Made by a program: the position numbers and the translations under genes
In this document: positions 1 through 7,386 of the stretch, one piece after another
How positions within the stretch are numbered: position 1 is the stretch's first letter
Layout of the letters: every line of letters begins with the position of its first letter
Source: Bacteroidota bacterium
GTDB lineage: Bacteria; Bacteroidota; Bacteroidia; Flavobacteriales_F; PHOS-HE28
Direction: 5' to 3'
Assembly (NCBI GenBank): GCA_023418095.1
Contig: JAEZDL010000217.1
Span: 1 to 26,614, forward strand
Length of the DNA: 26,614 bases
Notes under the pieces: generated by a model
The model's input: the letters and a program-made list of their open reading frames with translations, nothing else
What the model was told of the DNA's origin: nothing
The model's database searches: none

Positions 1-272
1 ACGAAGCCGTGGAATTCAACCTCTGGCCCAATCCCAACAACGGCGATCAGCTCTTCATTTCATTGAACGATCCAGCGGCCAATACCCCGATGGCGCGCAT
101 CGAGATCATCGATCTGCAGGGCCGCACGGTACTTTCCGATCGGATCGAATTCGCCGATGGATCGGCACGCACGGTGATCGCCCTGGATCCCTCCATGGCC
201 GCTGGTATCCACACCGCACGGATCCTTGCCGGTGAACGGATCCATTCCTCCCGCCTGGTGATCCAACGTTGA
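1..272 (+). CDS. C-terminal end of a secreted protein with a T9SS type A sorting domain (partial)
   Basis: Only the last 89 or so codons are present; the frame is open to the left edge (codons from position 3), so the true start lies outside the window. The visible part begins NLWPNPNNGDQLFISL, which matches the opening of the type A C-terminal sorting domain (proline-asparagine-proline-asparagine, then a beta strand). It continues with a typical IEIIDLQGR strand, ends in a short basic strand (RLVIQR), and stops with TGA at 270-272. In Bacteroidota such tails direct proteins through the outer membrane by the type IX secretion system and are then cleaved. What the secreted cargo domain does cannot be told from this window. 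A GTG at position 9 could formally start an ORF, but the sorting domain is never an independent gene. Confidence 0.85.
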   Translation, partial: EAVEFNLWPNPNNGDQLFISLNDPAANTPMARIEIIDLQGRTVLSDRIEFADGSARTVIALDPSMAAGIHTARILAGERIHSSRLVIQR

Positions 273-286
273 TCCTGGATCTTGCT

Positions 287-324
287 GCAAAAACAACGGC
301 GCCGATCGGCGCCGTTGTTTTTGC
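287..324. terminator. Bidirectional intrinsic terminator, perfect 38-bp palindrome
   Basis: Positions 287-324 are a perfect inverted repeat centred between 305 and 306. The arms carry a GC-rich core (CGGCGCC) flanked by an A-run on the left and a T-run on the right. It therefore reads as a hairpin followed by a U-tract on both strands. It lies between the stop codons of the two convergent genes ending at 272 (+) and 340 (-), exactly where a shared terminator is expected. Confidence 0.9.
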
Positions 325-339
325 GATCCTGGTGCGAAC

Positions 340-1743
340 CTATCTGCTCACATTCACCAACCGGCGGCCGATCACCTTCCCCGCACCATCGGTGAGCCTC
401 AAAATGTATGTGCCATTGGCCATGGCTGAAATGTCGATCGTTGCCCGGCTTCCATTGTTCATCGGCTCCTGAAGCATCAGCCTGCCCGAGGCATCGGACA
501 AGGCAAGCATACGCACCATTGAAAGTTCACCTTCCACGATCAACCGATCGGTGGCTGGATTCGGGAAGACAGCGAAGGAAACATCACCCCGCTCCGTGAT
601 CGCCATCATTGGATCCACGATATGATAAAGGATCCCCTGGTTCTTATTGCCTGCATAAAGTTCCAGGGCACTATCCTCCGCGATCACCACAAAGCCCTGA
701 TCCTGTGTCGCCAGGAGTAATTCATCCACCCAACCACCAACGCCATCGGGTGTGAGCGATCGGAATTCCCCTTCACAGTAATCGGAATAGATGAAGCGGC
801 CATACAGCGAACTGAATGCCGATCCTCGATACACCCGGCCACCGATGATCGAGCACCAGGGAAGGTTGGGCTGCACTACGATCGGCTGCACATAATTGGC
901 TGCCGGGCCGCAACCCGCAGTGTCATACGGAGCGAATCCTTCGTAACAGCGCCAGCCGAAATTCGGGCCACTGTTATCCTCGGCCGGCCAGAAGTCGATC
1001 TCCTCCCAATTCCCCTGTCCTACATCACCGATCCATAGATCACCACTGAGCGCATCGAAACCGAATCGCCACGGATTCCGCAGGCCATTCGCCCATATTT
1101 CGGGTAATGTATCGATCGAGGAAGCATATGGATTATCCGCAGGGATCAAAAAAGTATCTCCAGGCAGGCTCACATCGATCCGCAACAGATCGCCCAGCGG
1201 ATCGGTCAATGTTTGCGCATGGTTCTGCGGATCCCCTCCGCTTCCGCCATCTCCAAAACCGATGTACAGCATACCATCGGGACCGAAATCCAGATCGCCA
1301 CCATTGTGGTTGCCATATGGTTGGGGCCAGGTGTAAACGATCTCCTCGCTGTTGGGATCCGCCAGGTTGGGGGTGGAATCAGGAACAGTGAAGCGCGAGA
1401 TACGTGTGACCAGATCGGGATCGGAAGCCGTGTAATTCACATAGAACCAGCCATTGGTGTCGAAATTCGGATCGAAAGCGAGGCCGAGCAGTCCACGTTC
1501 ACCGCCGAAGGTCACTCGATCGGTGATATCCAGGAACGGCATCGGCAACACCGAACCGTTCAGAACGATCATGATCGTTCCGGGTTGAAGCGTGCAGAAG
1601 ATCCGTTCATCGCCGGCATGTGATATGTCCACGATATCATCCAGGCCGGTGGCCTCCGGCACAAGTGCGATGGAAGTCTGGGCACCAATCCAATGCCCGC
1701 CAAGTAGAAAGATCGAAGTGAAGAGTAATGTTCTTTTCAGCAT
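340..1743 (-). CDS. Secreted PQQ-dependent sugar dehydrogenase (glucose/sorbosone dehydrogenase family) with T9SS type A tail
   Basis: A 467-residue protein. It starts with MLKRTLLFTSIFLLGG and a likely cleavage after GAQ, i.e. a Sec signal peptide (about residues 1-22). Residues about 25-385 resemble the beta-propeller of soluble glucose/sorbosone dehydrogenases and HHIP-like proteins: GGERGLLGLAFDPNF, GNHNGGDLDFGPDG, YIGFGDGGSGGD, NGLRNPWRF and GDVGQGNWEEI are recognisable blades and ligand-binding loops. Family members oxidise sugars or related alcohols using PQQ and calcium; the substrate here is unknown. The last about 75 residues (VFPNPATDRLIVEG to the end) are a T9SS type A sorting domain, so the enzyme is likely exported to the cell surface or medium. 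The start is placed at 1743 because it gives the signal peptide and sits about 20 bp after a TAACTTTG promoter box; the frame stays open to 1833 but that extension has no signal-like sequence. It diverges from prfC. Confidence 0.88.
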   Translation of the reverse strand: MLKRTLLFTSIFLLGGHWIGAQTSIALVPEATGLDDIVDISHAGDERIFCTLQPGTIMIVLNGSVLPMPFLDITDRVTFGGERGLLGLAFDPNFDTNGWFYVNYTASDPDLVTRISRFTVPDSTPNLADPNSEEIVYTWPQPYGNHNGGDLDFGPDGMLYIGFGDGGSGGDPQNHAQTLTDPLGDLLRIDVSLPGDTFLIPADNPYASSIDTLPEIWANGLRNPWRFGFDALSGDLWIGDVGQGNWEEIDFWPAEDNSGPNFGWRCYEGFAPYDTAGCGPAANYVQPIVVQPNLPWCSIIGGRVYRGSAFSSLYGRFIYSDYCEGEFRSLTPDGVGGWVDELLLATQDQGFVVIAEDSALELYAGNKNQGILYHIVDPMMAITERGDVSFAVFPNPATDRLIVEGELSMVRMLALSDASGRLMLQEPMNNGSRATIDISAMANGTYILRLTDGAGKVIGRRLVNVSR

Positions 1744-1764
1744 GTAGGTGGGATAAACGGGACA

Positions 1765-1772
1765 CAAAGTTA
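1765..1772 (-). promoter_or_regulatory. Bacteroidota -7 promoter box (TAnnTTTG) for the sugar dehydrogenase gene
   Basis: Read on the minus strand, positions 1772 to 1765 spell TAACTTTG, an exact match to the Bacteroidota -7 consensus. It lies 21 bp before the chosen ATG at 1743. No clear -33 TTTG was found at the usual spacing, so this rests on the -7 box and its position. Confidence 0.55.
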
Positions 1773-1838
1773 TCTGTACCGTAATCGGGTCCATTGGAAT
1801 GGCGCAGCTTTTCCAGGGATCCCACGCGATCATTCCGG

Positions 1839-1846
1839 TACCTTTG
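1839..1846 (+). promoter_or_regulatory. Bacteroidota -7 promoter box (TAnnTTTG) for prfC
   Basis: TACCTTTG at 1839-1846 matches the TAnnTTTG consensus exactly and lies 24 bp before the prfC ATG at 1871. With the box at 1765-1772 it makes a divergent promoter pair in the gap between the dehydrogenase gene and prfC. The -33 element is not obvious. Confidence 0.55.
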
Positions 1847-1870
1847 CGATCCTTTTTGCAAGGCCGTACA

Positions 1871-3466
1871 ATGTCGTTGAAGGAAAAGATCGATCACCGC
1901 CGCACATTCGCCATCATCTCACACCCCGATGCGGGAAAGACAACGCTTACGGAGAAATTCCTTCTCTATGGCGGTGCGATCCAAACGGCCGGTGCGGTGA
2001 AGAACAACAAGATCCGCCGTGGCGCCACAAGCGATTTCATGGAGATCGAACGGCAGCGCGGGATCAGCGTGAGCACTTCGGTGATGACCTTCGAATACGG
2101 TGGAAAGCTCATCAACCTGCTCGATACACCCGGTCACCGCGATTTCGCCGAGGATACATATCGAACGCTTACAGCCGTGGACAGTGTCGTTCTGGTGATC
2201 GATTGTGTGAAGGGCGTTGAGGCACAGACCGAACGATTGATGGAAGTGTGCCGCATGCGGAACACACCTGTGATCGTCTTCATCAACAAGCTCGATCTGG
2301 AAGGCCGCGATCCCTTCGATCTGCTCGATGAACTCGAGGAAAAACTCTCGATCAAAGTGCGTCCCATGAGCTGGCCGATCGGGATCGGCGCCACCTTCAA
2401 GGGTGTTTACGATATGTACAGCAGCGGCCTGCGGATCTTCGAGCCGGGAAAAACGAAAGTGGAACACAGCAGCGTACGGATCGATTCTTTGAACGATACA
2501 GTGCTGGAAAAACAGATCGGCAGGGATCCAGCGCAACAGTTGCGTGAGGATGTGGACCTGATCGAAGGCGTTTATGACCCACTGAATATTCAGGCCTATC
2601 GCGAAGGAAGGATCGCGCCTGTTTTCTTCGGAAGCGCCTTCAACAACTTCGGTGTTAAGGAAGTGCTCGATGCGTTCACCGACATCGCGCCATCACCACA
2701 GCCGCGCCCGACAGACATCGGCGAGATCGATCCGGAAGAGCCGAAATTCAGCGGCTTCGTTTTCAAGATCCACGCGAACCTCGATCCCAATCACCGCGAT
2801 CGGATCGCCTTTTTAAGGATCTGTTCCGGCAAATTCCAGCGGAACACCTATTACTATCACGTCCGGCTGGACAAACAACTTCGGTTCGCCACCCCTACTT
2901 CATTCCTTGCTGCCGCGAAAAGCATAGTCGATGAAGCCTGGCCCGGCGATGTGATCGGCCTTTTTGATACCGGCAATTTCAAGATCGGGGACACGCTCAC
3001 CGAAGGCGCGAAGTTCAATTTCCGCGGAATCCCGGCCTTCTCTCCGGAGCTTTTCCGTGAACTGGTCAACCTCGATCCAATGAAGACCAAACAGTTGGAC
3101 AAAGGGATCCGCCAGCTTACGGATGAAGGCGTTGCGCAGCTTTTCACCCAGCAACCGGGCAACAAGAAGATCGTGGGCTGCGTGGGCGAACTGCAGTTCG
3201 AGGTGATCAACTACCGGCTGGAACACGAATACGGCGCTAAATGCGCCTTCCAGGCGATGCCCGCCTACAAGGCCTGCTGGCTTACAAGCACATCGGAGAG
3301 CGAATTGGAAAAATTCATCCGGATGAAGGCACAGCAGATCGTGCAGGACAAGGATGGAAATCCGGTGTTCATCGCACCAAGCCAGTACATGCTCGATCTG
3401 GAAAGAAGGAACAATCCGGAGATCACCTTCCACTTCACCAGCGAGTTCAAGACGCAGGTGGCGTGA
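1871..3466 (+). CDS. prfC: Peptide chain release factor 3 (RF3), GTPase
   Basis: A 531-residue translational GTPase of the usual RF3 length. RF3 uses GTP to recycle release factors RF1 and RF2 from the ribosome after peptide release, in the cytoplasm. All GTPase motifs are visible: G1 SHPDAGKTT (about 17-25), the switch I region RGISVSTSVMTFEY (63-76) that separates RF3 from EF-G, G3 DTPGH (85-89) and G4 NKLD (139-142). The C-terminal half has the RF3 signature GCVGELQFEVINYRLEHEYG. The start at 1871 gives MSLKEKIDHRRTFAIISH, the conserved N-terminus of the family; the frame is open to 1799 but the extra 24 codons overlap the promoter box. The gene is next to secreted-protein genes but shows no functional link to them, and ends 104 bp before the next gene. 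Confidence 0.97.
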   Translation: MSLKEKIDHRRTFAIISHPDAGKTTLTEKFLLYGGAIQTAGAVKNNKIRRGATSDFMEIERQRGISVSTSVMTFEYGGKLINLLDTPGHRDFAEDTYRTLTAVDSVVLVIDCVKGVEAQTERLMEVCRMRNTPVIVFINKLDLEGRDPFDLLDELEEKLSIKVRPMSWPIGIGATFKGVYDMYSSGLRIFEPGKTKVEHSSVRIDSLNDTVLEKQIGRDPAQQLREDVDLIEGVYDPLNIQAYREGRIAPVFFGSAFNNFGVKEVLDAFTDIAPSPQPRPTDIGEIDPEEPKFSGFVFKIHANLDPNHRDRIAFLRICSGKFQRNTYYYHVRLDKQLRFATPTSFLAAAKSIVDEAWPGDVIGLFDTGNFKIGDTLTEGAKFNFRGIPAFSPELFRELVNLDPMKTKQLDKGIRQLTDEGVAQLFTQQPGNKKIVGCVGELQFEVINYRLEHEYGAKCAFQAMPAYKACWLTSTSESELEKFIRMKAQQIVQDKDGNPVFIAPSQYMLDLERRNNPEITFHFTSEFKTQVA

Positions 3467-3491
3467 TCGGGAGAATGCGCTGGTGATCGAT

Positions 3492-3511
3492 GCATGCATG
3501 TACATGCATGC
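3492..3511. promoter_or_regulatory. Perfect 20-bp palindrome GCATGCATGTACATGCATGC, possible operator
   Basis: This perfect inverted repeat lies 25 bp after the prfC stop and 79 bp before the next start codon. It has no T-run, so it is a poor intrinsic terminator. Its position upstream of the TAnnTTTG box at 3558 is compatible with a binding site for a dimeric regulator, but no second copy was found in the window and no regulator can be named. Confidence 0.35.
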
Positions 3512-3557
3512 GTGGATCGGAACACATTTTGTCAGGCACGGGCCGCCACCTCTCTTC

Positions 3558-3565
3558 TATTTTTG
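3558..3565 (+). promoter_or_regulatory. Bacteroidota -7 promoter box very close to the start codon
   Basis: TATTTTTG at 3558-3565 matches TAnnTTTG exactly and ends 5 bp before the ATG at 3571. A TTTTG at 3527-3531 could be a -33 element, but the spacer (26 bp) is longer than the usual about 19-20. If this box is used, the transcript would have almost no 5' leader. Confidence 0.5.
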
Positions 3566-3570
3566 CGACC

Positions 3571-5082
3571 ATGAACTTCCGCCACCTCGCCAGTACGATC
3601 GCACTTTCATTTCTCTGTGCGATCGCAATTGCCCAGGAACCCGCGCCAGCTGCGCCACAGCGCAAGATCAGCGTGCAGATCAATGGTGCCGCGAAGGACA
3701 CCATCTATCTCGCCAACTATTACGGCAACAAGCTGTATTACGCCGATACGGCGATCGCCGATGCCAAAGGTCATGTCACCTTCAACAGTACGCGCGGCTA
3801 CAAGGCCGGCGTCTACGCCGTGGTCGTCCCGGGACCGAAGTATTTTGAGTTGATCGTGAACGAACCGGTGATCGAACTGGCCACCGAAAAGGAAGATCTG
3901 CTCCCGAAGCTGCAGGTGAAGAATTCCAAGGAGAACCAGCTTTTCCTGGATTACATCCGATTCCTGAACGACAAGAAGGCTGAAAGCGATTCGATCCGTG
4001 CACAGATGGACAAAGCGCCCGATCCGATCGCAAAAGGCACCTTCAAAAGCAAACTCGAGGATCTGGACAAACAGGTGAAGGATTACCAACGGAACCTTGT
4101 CGCCAACAACGAAGGCACATTCGCCGCTTCACTGGTGAAGATGAGCATGAGCGTGGATCTGCCCGAGCCGAAAAAAGCCGATGGAACGCTCGATAGCGCC
4201 GCTTCATACTACCAATACCGCGCGCATTTCTGGGACGGTTTCGATCTGCACGACGATCGGATCGTGCGGGTACCCGTGTTCCATAACAAGCTGGAGGAAT
4301 ACGTGGGAAAAGTGATCCCGCAAGTGCCTGACACGATCAACAAGCTCGCCGATGAGCTGATCGCGCGCACAAAGGATGGATCGGAGGTTTTCCAGTACGT
4401 GGTGCAGTTCATCACCAACAAATACCAGAGCAGCGAGATCATGGGCATGGACGCGGTGTTCACGCACATGGCGCTTACCTACTATTGCCCCGCCCCCAAC
4501 AAACCGTCGCGCGCTACCTGGATGAGCGAAGAGAACCTCACCAAGCTCTGCGAACGCGCCCACAAAATAGATCCGCTCACGCTCGGCAAAAAGGCGAAGA
4601 ACATCATCCTCACCGACACCACCGAACAGAAGTGGATCAGCATGTACGATCTGCCGCAGGAATATGTGGTGATCATCTTCTGGGATCCACATTGCGGCCA
4701 CTGCAAAAAGGAAATGCCCGGGATCTACGAAGTGTACAAGAACGAATTGAAGGATCTTGGGGTCGAGGTCTACGCGGTCGCGAAGGCCACCGATGAATCC
4801 TTGATGAAGGACTGGAAGAAGTTCATCCGCGAGAACGGTTTGGATTGGGTGAACGTGGCGCTCACGAAAACGGTCTTTGAAGAAGCGAAGAAAGATGCGC
4901 GCAAATACATTCCGCAATTCACCACGATCGAAAGCCTCAACTACGCCGATACCTACGATGTGTACAGCACGCCAAAAGTTTTCGTGGTGGATGGCGATCG
5001 CAAATTCGTAGGCAAGCAGCTGAGCGCGGAACAGATCGTGGATCTTGTGAAACAACTGAAGTCGCGAAAGGCGAAGGGTTGA
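3571..5082 (+). CDS. Periplasmic thioredoxin-like (TlpA/ResA-type) disulfide protein with DUF4369 and DUF5106-type regions
   Basis: A 503-residue protein with a Sec signal peptide (MNFRHLASTIALSFLCAIAI, cleavage near AQ). After it comes a DUF4369-like beta domain (KISVQINGAAKDTIYLANYY onward, about residues 28-110), then a helical region of the DUF5106 type (about 120-350). The C-terminal part is a thioredoxin fold with FWDPHCGHCKKEMP: the redox CGHC pair is at residues 375-378, and the conserved cis-proline loop appears as STPKVFVVD near 470. Such proteins occur widely in Bacteroidota and are thought to handle disulfides of exported or cytochrome proteins in the periplasm; the partner here is unknown. 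The start at 3571 is chosen because it begins the signal peptide; the frame extends upstream to 3490 through the palindrome and promoter box. Its downstream neighbour is convergent. Confidence 0.9.
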   Translation: MNFRHLASTIALSFLCAIAIAQEPAPAAPQRKISVQINGAAKDTIYLANYYGNKLYYADTAIADAKGHVTFNSTRGYKAGVYAVVVPGPKYFELIVNEPVIELATEKEDLLPKLQVKNSKENQLFLDYIRFLNDKKAESDSIRAQMDKAPDPIAKGTFKSKLEDLDKQVKDYQRNLVANNEGTFAASLVKMSMSVDLPEPKKADGTLDSAASYYQYRAHFWDGFDLHDDRIVRVPVFHNKLEEYVGKVIPQVPDTINKLADELIARTKDGSEVFQYVVQFITNKYQSSEIMGMDAVFTHMALTYYCPAPNKPSRATWMSEENLTKLCERAHKIDPLTLGKKAKNIILTDTTEQKWISMYDLPQEYVVIIFWDPHCGHCKKEMPGIYEVYKNELKDLGVEVYAVAKATDESLMKDWKKFIRENGLDWVNVALTKTVFEEAKKDARKYIPQFTTIESLNYADTYDVYSTPKVFVVDGDRKFVGKQLSAEQIVDLVKQLKSRKAKG

Positions 5083-5304
5083 GCGGATCGGCAAACAGTA
5101 TCTCCTTTCTTGGGCGTGTCCTCTTGCTGCCTTTCGTTCCTCAAGCCAGCAAGAGGCCGGGCTATACGCTGCAAGTCCCGGTCGCTCTGCTCGCTTGCGG
5201 GGTTTTCGCTTCTATCCCTTTCGCAGATCTGGCAGGCGCAGGGTCCAATGGGTATTGGATATATTGCGATCTGCAAGAGGATCATTGGATACTGATCGAT
5301 CCGT
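5083..5304. other. Convergent intergenic region holding repeat copy A
   Basis: The 222 bp between two convergent stop codons contain no convincing gene. They hold two related motifs, CCGGGCTATACGCTGCAAGTCC starting at 5157 (here given in part: GGGCTATACGCTGCAAGTCC) and GGGGTTTTCGCTTCTATCCC at 5199-5218, followed by a segment shared with 7161-7190. No clear terminator hairpin with a T-run was found. Confidence 0.6.
5157..5246 (-). repeat. Dispersed intergenic repeat, copy A
   Basis: On the minus strand the element reads GGGATAGAAGCGAAAACCCC (5218 to 5199), then a spacer and a second half-motif GGGACTTGCAGCGTATAGCC (5179 to 5160). The segment 5199-5246 aligns with 7141-7190 with roughly 80 percent identity by eye, including the shared AGATCTGGCA and GCGCAGGGTCC. 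Both copies have the same orientation and lie on either side of the serine hydrolase gene. The strand is assigned from the way the motif reads and is arbitrary. Confidence 0.6.
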
Positions 5305-6948
5305 TCACTCCACCTTCATCCCTTCCATCTCGCCACCGCCCTGGAACAACACCATCCGATCCACCTTTCCCGTGGCATCGGCATGGAACTGGATCTGTGC
5401 ATCCACCGCTTTTAAAAAGAACCGCATCGGTGCGGAAGGAAATAGCTCGAAAGCGGATTGACCTGTGGCCTGGCCCATAAGCTGCTGCCCGTCGCGCGTC
5501 ACGGTAATATTGAAACCCGGCTTCAATTCATAGACGCCGGTAAAGCGTTGCAGTTCGTCGGCAGAAAGTTCGATCGCTTTTTCTTCCGCTGGCAAAGTTT
5601 CATCCAGCCTGGTCCACCGTTGATCACCAAACGCGCGGTTGTGCATCGTCAATCCATCGATCGCTCCACTTCCATTTCGATGGAAGGTGATCTGGTTCAA
5701 CGATCCATCAAAGAAGAAATGATCTTTCGCGTCGGGTTTCAATTCATGACGTGAACCACCTGCGCGCTGGCTCGTAAGGCCATTCTCCTCTGCACGGATA
5801 AATCGCTTCATACTATCCTCATTCATGTACACACCTTCGTATTCCTTCAGTTGATCGGCGGTAAGCGTGATCTCCTTGAACTCATACGGCCGGCCGATCG
5901 CGATCGCAGCCAGTCGCGCGGAAAGGTCATCCGCCAGATCGGCCTCCTGGTTGGTGAGCACCACGGCGTACAGATCTTCATCCGGCAGATAGATCGCATT
6001 GGTCACGAATCCGTTGATGCCACCGCCATGTTCGATCGTGCGGCTGCCCTGTAGACGGCTCAGGCTCCATCCGAAACCATAGCGTGTGCTGTCGCCATTG
6101 GGCAGCACCAACTCGGTGTGAGCTTTCTGCAACAGATCCTTCCCGATCAGCTTTCCGCTCATCACCGCGGTGTTCCATGTATGCAAGTCATCAACGGTGG
6201 AAAGCAGCGCTCCGGCGGAATAAGGCCACGTCATGCTCAACGGCGCCGCCACTTCCCATTTTTCACCGGCCTTCATGTAACCCGTCGCATGCCGATCCAC
6301 CTTCACATCATCGCGGCCATAACTGCTGTTGCGCATCCCGAGTTTCTTGAAGATCTCCTCTTCCACATATTCGCCATACGTGCGGCCGCTCACTTTCTCC
6401 AGGATCATGCCCAGCAGCACATAACCGCTGTTGTTGTAGTTCCACTTCGTTCCCGGCTCGAATTCCAGCGGCTCGTTCTTGAAGAATTCCAGAAGTTGCG
6501 CCGTGCTCACGCGTTTCTGTTGCGTAGCCGTATCGAAAGCCTCCATGCCCGTGTAGCTTTTGATCCCGCTCGAGTGGTCCAGCAGATGTTGAACGGTGAT
6601 CTTGTTCCATGTCGCGGGTGTGCCTTCAACATATTTCGAGATCGGATCAGCGAGCTTCAATTTTCCTGCTTCCACCAATTGAAGGATCGCCACCGCGGTG
6701 AATTGCTTCGTAATGCTGCCGATGCGGAAGACATGCTCAGGCGTCAATTTTTCCTGCTTCTCCAGATCGGCCATCCCGCGCGCACCACGTGCGATCACTT
6801 TGCCATCCTTCGCAACAAGCCAAGCTGCACCGGGTCCATCGGGCGTCACCAGTTCATGGATCAGCGTATCGAAAGCCGGGGTGCTCTGCGCATTCGCGAT
6901 CAGCGGCAGAAGCAATAGGATGGTGAGGAAGTTGCGCATGTTCATCAT
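5305..6948 (-). CDS. Secreted serine hydrolase, class C beta-lactamase / DD-peptidase fold
   Basis: A 547-residue protein with a signal peptide (MMNMRNFLTILLLLPLIANA, cleavage near AQS). Residues about 25-350 are a beta-lactamase-family (PF00144-type) domain. The catalytic SxxK is S78-I-T-K81 in FRIGSITKQFTAV, the tyrosine motif is Y171-N-N in GTKWNYNNSGY, and the third motif is H307-G-G in IEHGGGING. The residues needed for acyl-serine chemistry are thus all present. Two lipocalin-like or DUF3471-like beta segments follow (LKEYEGVYMNED and LQRFTGVYELKPG), a common C-terminal arrangement. Such enzymes may be esterases, peptidases or beta-lactamases; this sequence does not decide which. ATG codons at 6948, 6945 and 6939 are all possible starts. 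The gene is flanked by direct repeats. Confidence 0.9.
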   Translation of the reverse strand: MMNMRNFLTILLLLPLIANAQSTPAFDTLIHELVTPDGPGAAWLVAKDGKVIARGARGMADLEKQEKLTPEHVFRIGSITKQFTAVAILQLVEAGKLKLADPISKYVEGTPATWNKITVQHLLDHSSGIKSYTGMEAFDTATQQKRVSTAQLLEFFKNEPLEFEPGTKWNYNNSGYVLLGMILEKVSGRTYGEYVEEEIFKKLGMRNSSYGRDDVKVDRHATGYMKAGEKWEVAAPLSMTWPYSAGALLSTVDDLHTWNTAVMSGKLIGKDLLQKAHTELVLPNGDSTRYGFGWSLSRLQGSRTIEHGGGINGFVTNAIYLPDEDLYAVVLTNQEADLADDLSARLAAIAIGRPYEFKEITLTADQLKEYEGVYMNEDSMKRFIRAEENGLTSQRAGGSRHELKPDAKDHFFFDGSLNQITFHRNGSGAIDGLTMHNRAFGDQRWTRLDETLPAEEKAIELSADELQRFTGVYELKPGFNITVTRDGQQLMGQATGQSAFELFPSAPMRFFLKAVDAQIQFHADATGKVDRMVLFQGGGEMEGMKVE

Positions 6949-7084
6949 AGATCTTTGAAAGTACGCATGTGACGGCCGCCGGAGCCGATCGGTTACAGAA
7001 GTGGCTTTTTGAAGGTTTGGGCGTGCCCCCGCTTTAGATCTGTTCGGGCGGTGCCCGCCAAAACCTTGGCGAAGGCGGGGTCAG

Positions 7085-7108
7085 GCTCCCCGCAGTACTG
7101 CGGGGAGC
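7085..7108. repeat. 24-bp perfect palindrome (stable hairpin)
   Basis: Positions 7085-7108 form a perfect inverted repeat centred on GTAC at 7095-7098, with arms starting GCTCCCCGCAGT. It has no flanking T-run, so it resembles a repetitive-element hairpin rather than a classical terminator. It lies 32 bp before repeat copy B. Confidence 0.65.
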
Positions 7109-7139
7109 TTCAAGTCCTCAGCCGTTAAAAGCACGGCTT

Positions 7140-7190
7140 CCGGGCTTTCCGCTTCTATCCTTCACGCGAGATCTGGCAAGCGCAGGGTCC
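7140..7190 (-). repeat. Dispersed intergenic repeat, copy B
   Basis: On the plus strand 7140-7160 reads CCGGGCTTTCCGCTTCTATC plus a final C, matching copy A at 5199-5218 and, more weakly, 5157-5179. The match continues through AGATCTGGCA and GCGCAGGGTCC to 7190. The orientation is the same as in copy A. Confidence 0.6.
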
Positions 7191-7209
7191 CGAAGACGGA
7201 GACCCTGCG
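7181..7209. repeat. Stem-loop at the edge of repeat copy B
   Basis: CGCAGGGTC (7181-7189) pairs perfectly with GACCCTGCG (7201-7209) around an 11-nt loop. No T-run follows on either strand. The left arm belongs to the segment shared with copy A, but copy A lacks the right arm. Confidence 0.55.
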
Positions 7210-7386
7210 GAGGTTTAAACCAAGTACGACAACATGATCTGATATTACTACTTGTGAACCTTTGTTATCTCGCTCCGATCATAGTTGCCTCTCATATCAC
7301 TAACTATGGGTATCGTATGGTATGGGCAGTCATGCCGATAAATTTATTCTTTGCGATCAAATACGCATCACGTTACATCGACAATT

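Larger units (their letters stand above)
6949..7386. other. 438-bp intergenic region with repeat copy B and two hairpins
   Basis: No gene is supported here. The part next to the hydrolase (6949-7210) is GC-rich and carries a 24-bp perfect palindrome, repeat copy B and a second stem-loop. The part from about 7211 to 7386 is noticeably AT-rich and shows no ORF, tRNA-like fold or good promoter box that I could recognise. Promoters for the hydrolase must lie in the left part on the minus strand; only a weak TACTTTC box just before the start was seen. Confidence 0.6.

Noticed and set aside
3492..3511. Palindrome as the prfC terminator
   Set aside because: There is no T-run on the plus strand after it, so intrinsic termination is not supported.
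4204..5094. 296-codon minus-strand ORF opposite the thioredoxin-like gene
   Set aside because: The plus-strand protein has a signal peptide, CGHC motif and cis-proline loop; the opposite frame has no recognisable motif.
7211..7386. Possible small gene or tRNA in the AT-rich intergenic segment
   Set aside because: No ORF with a start, no tRNA T-arm sequence and no cloverleaf were found; the only ORF crossing it runs antisense into the TPR-like gene.
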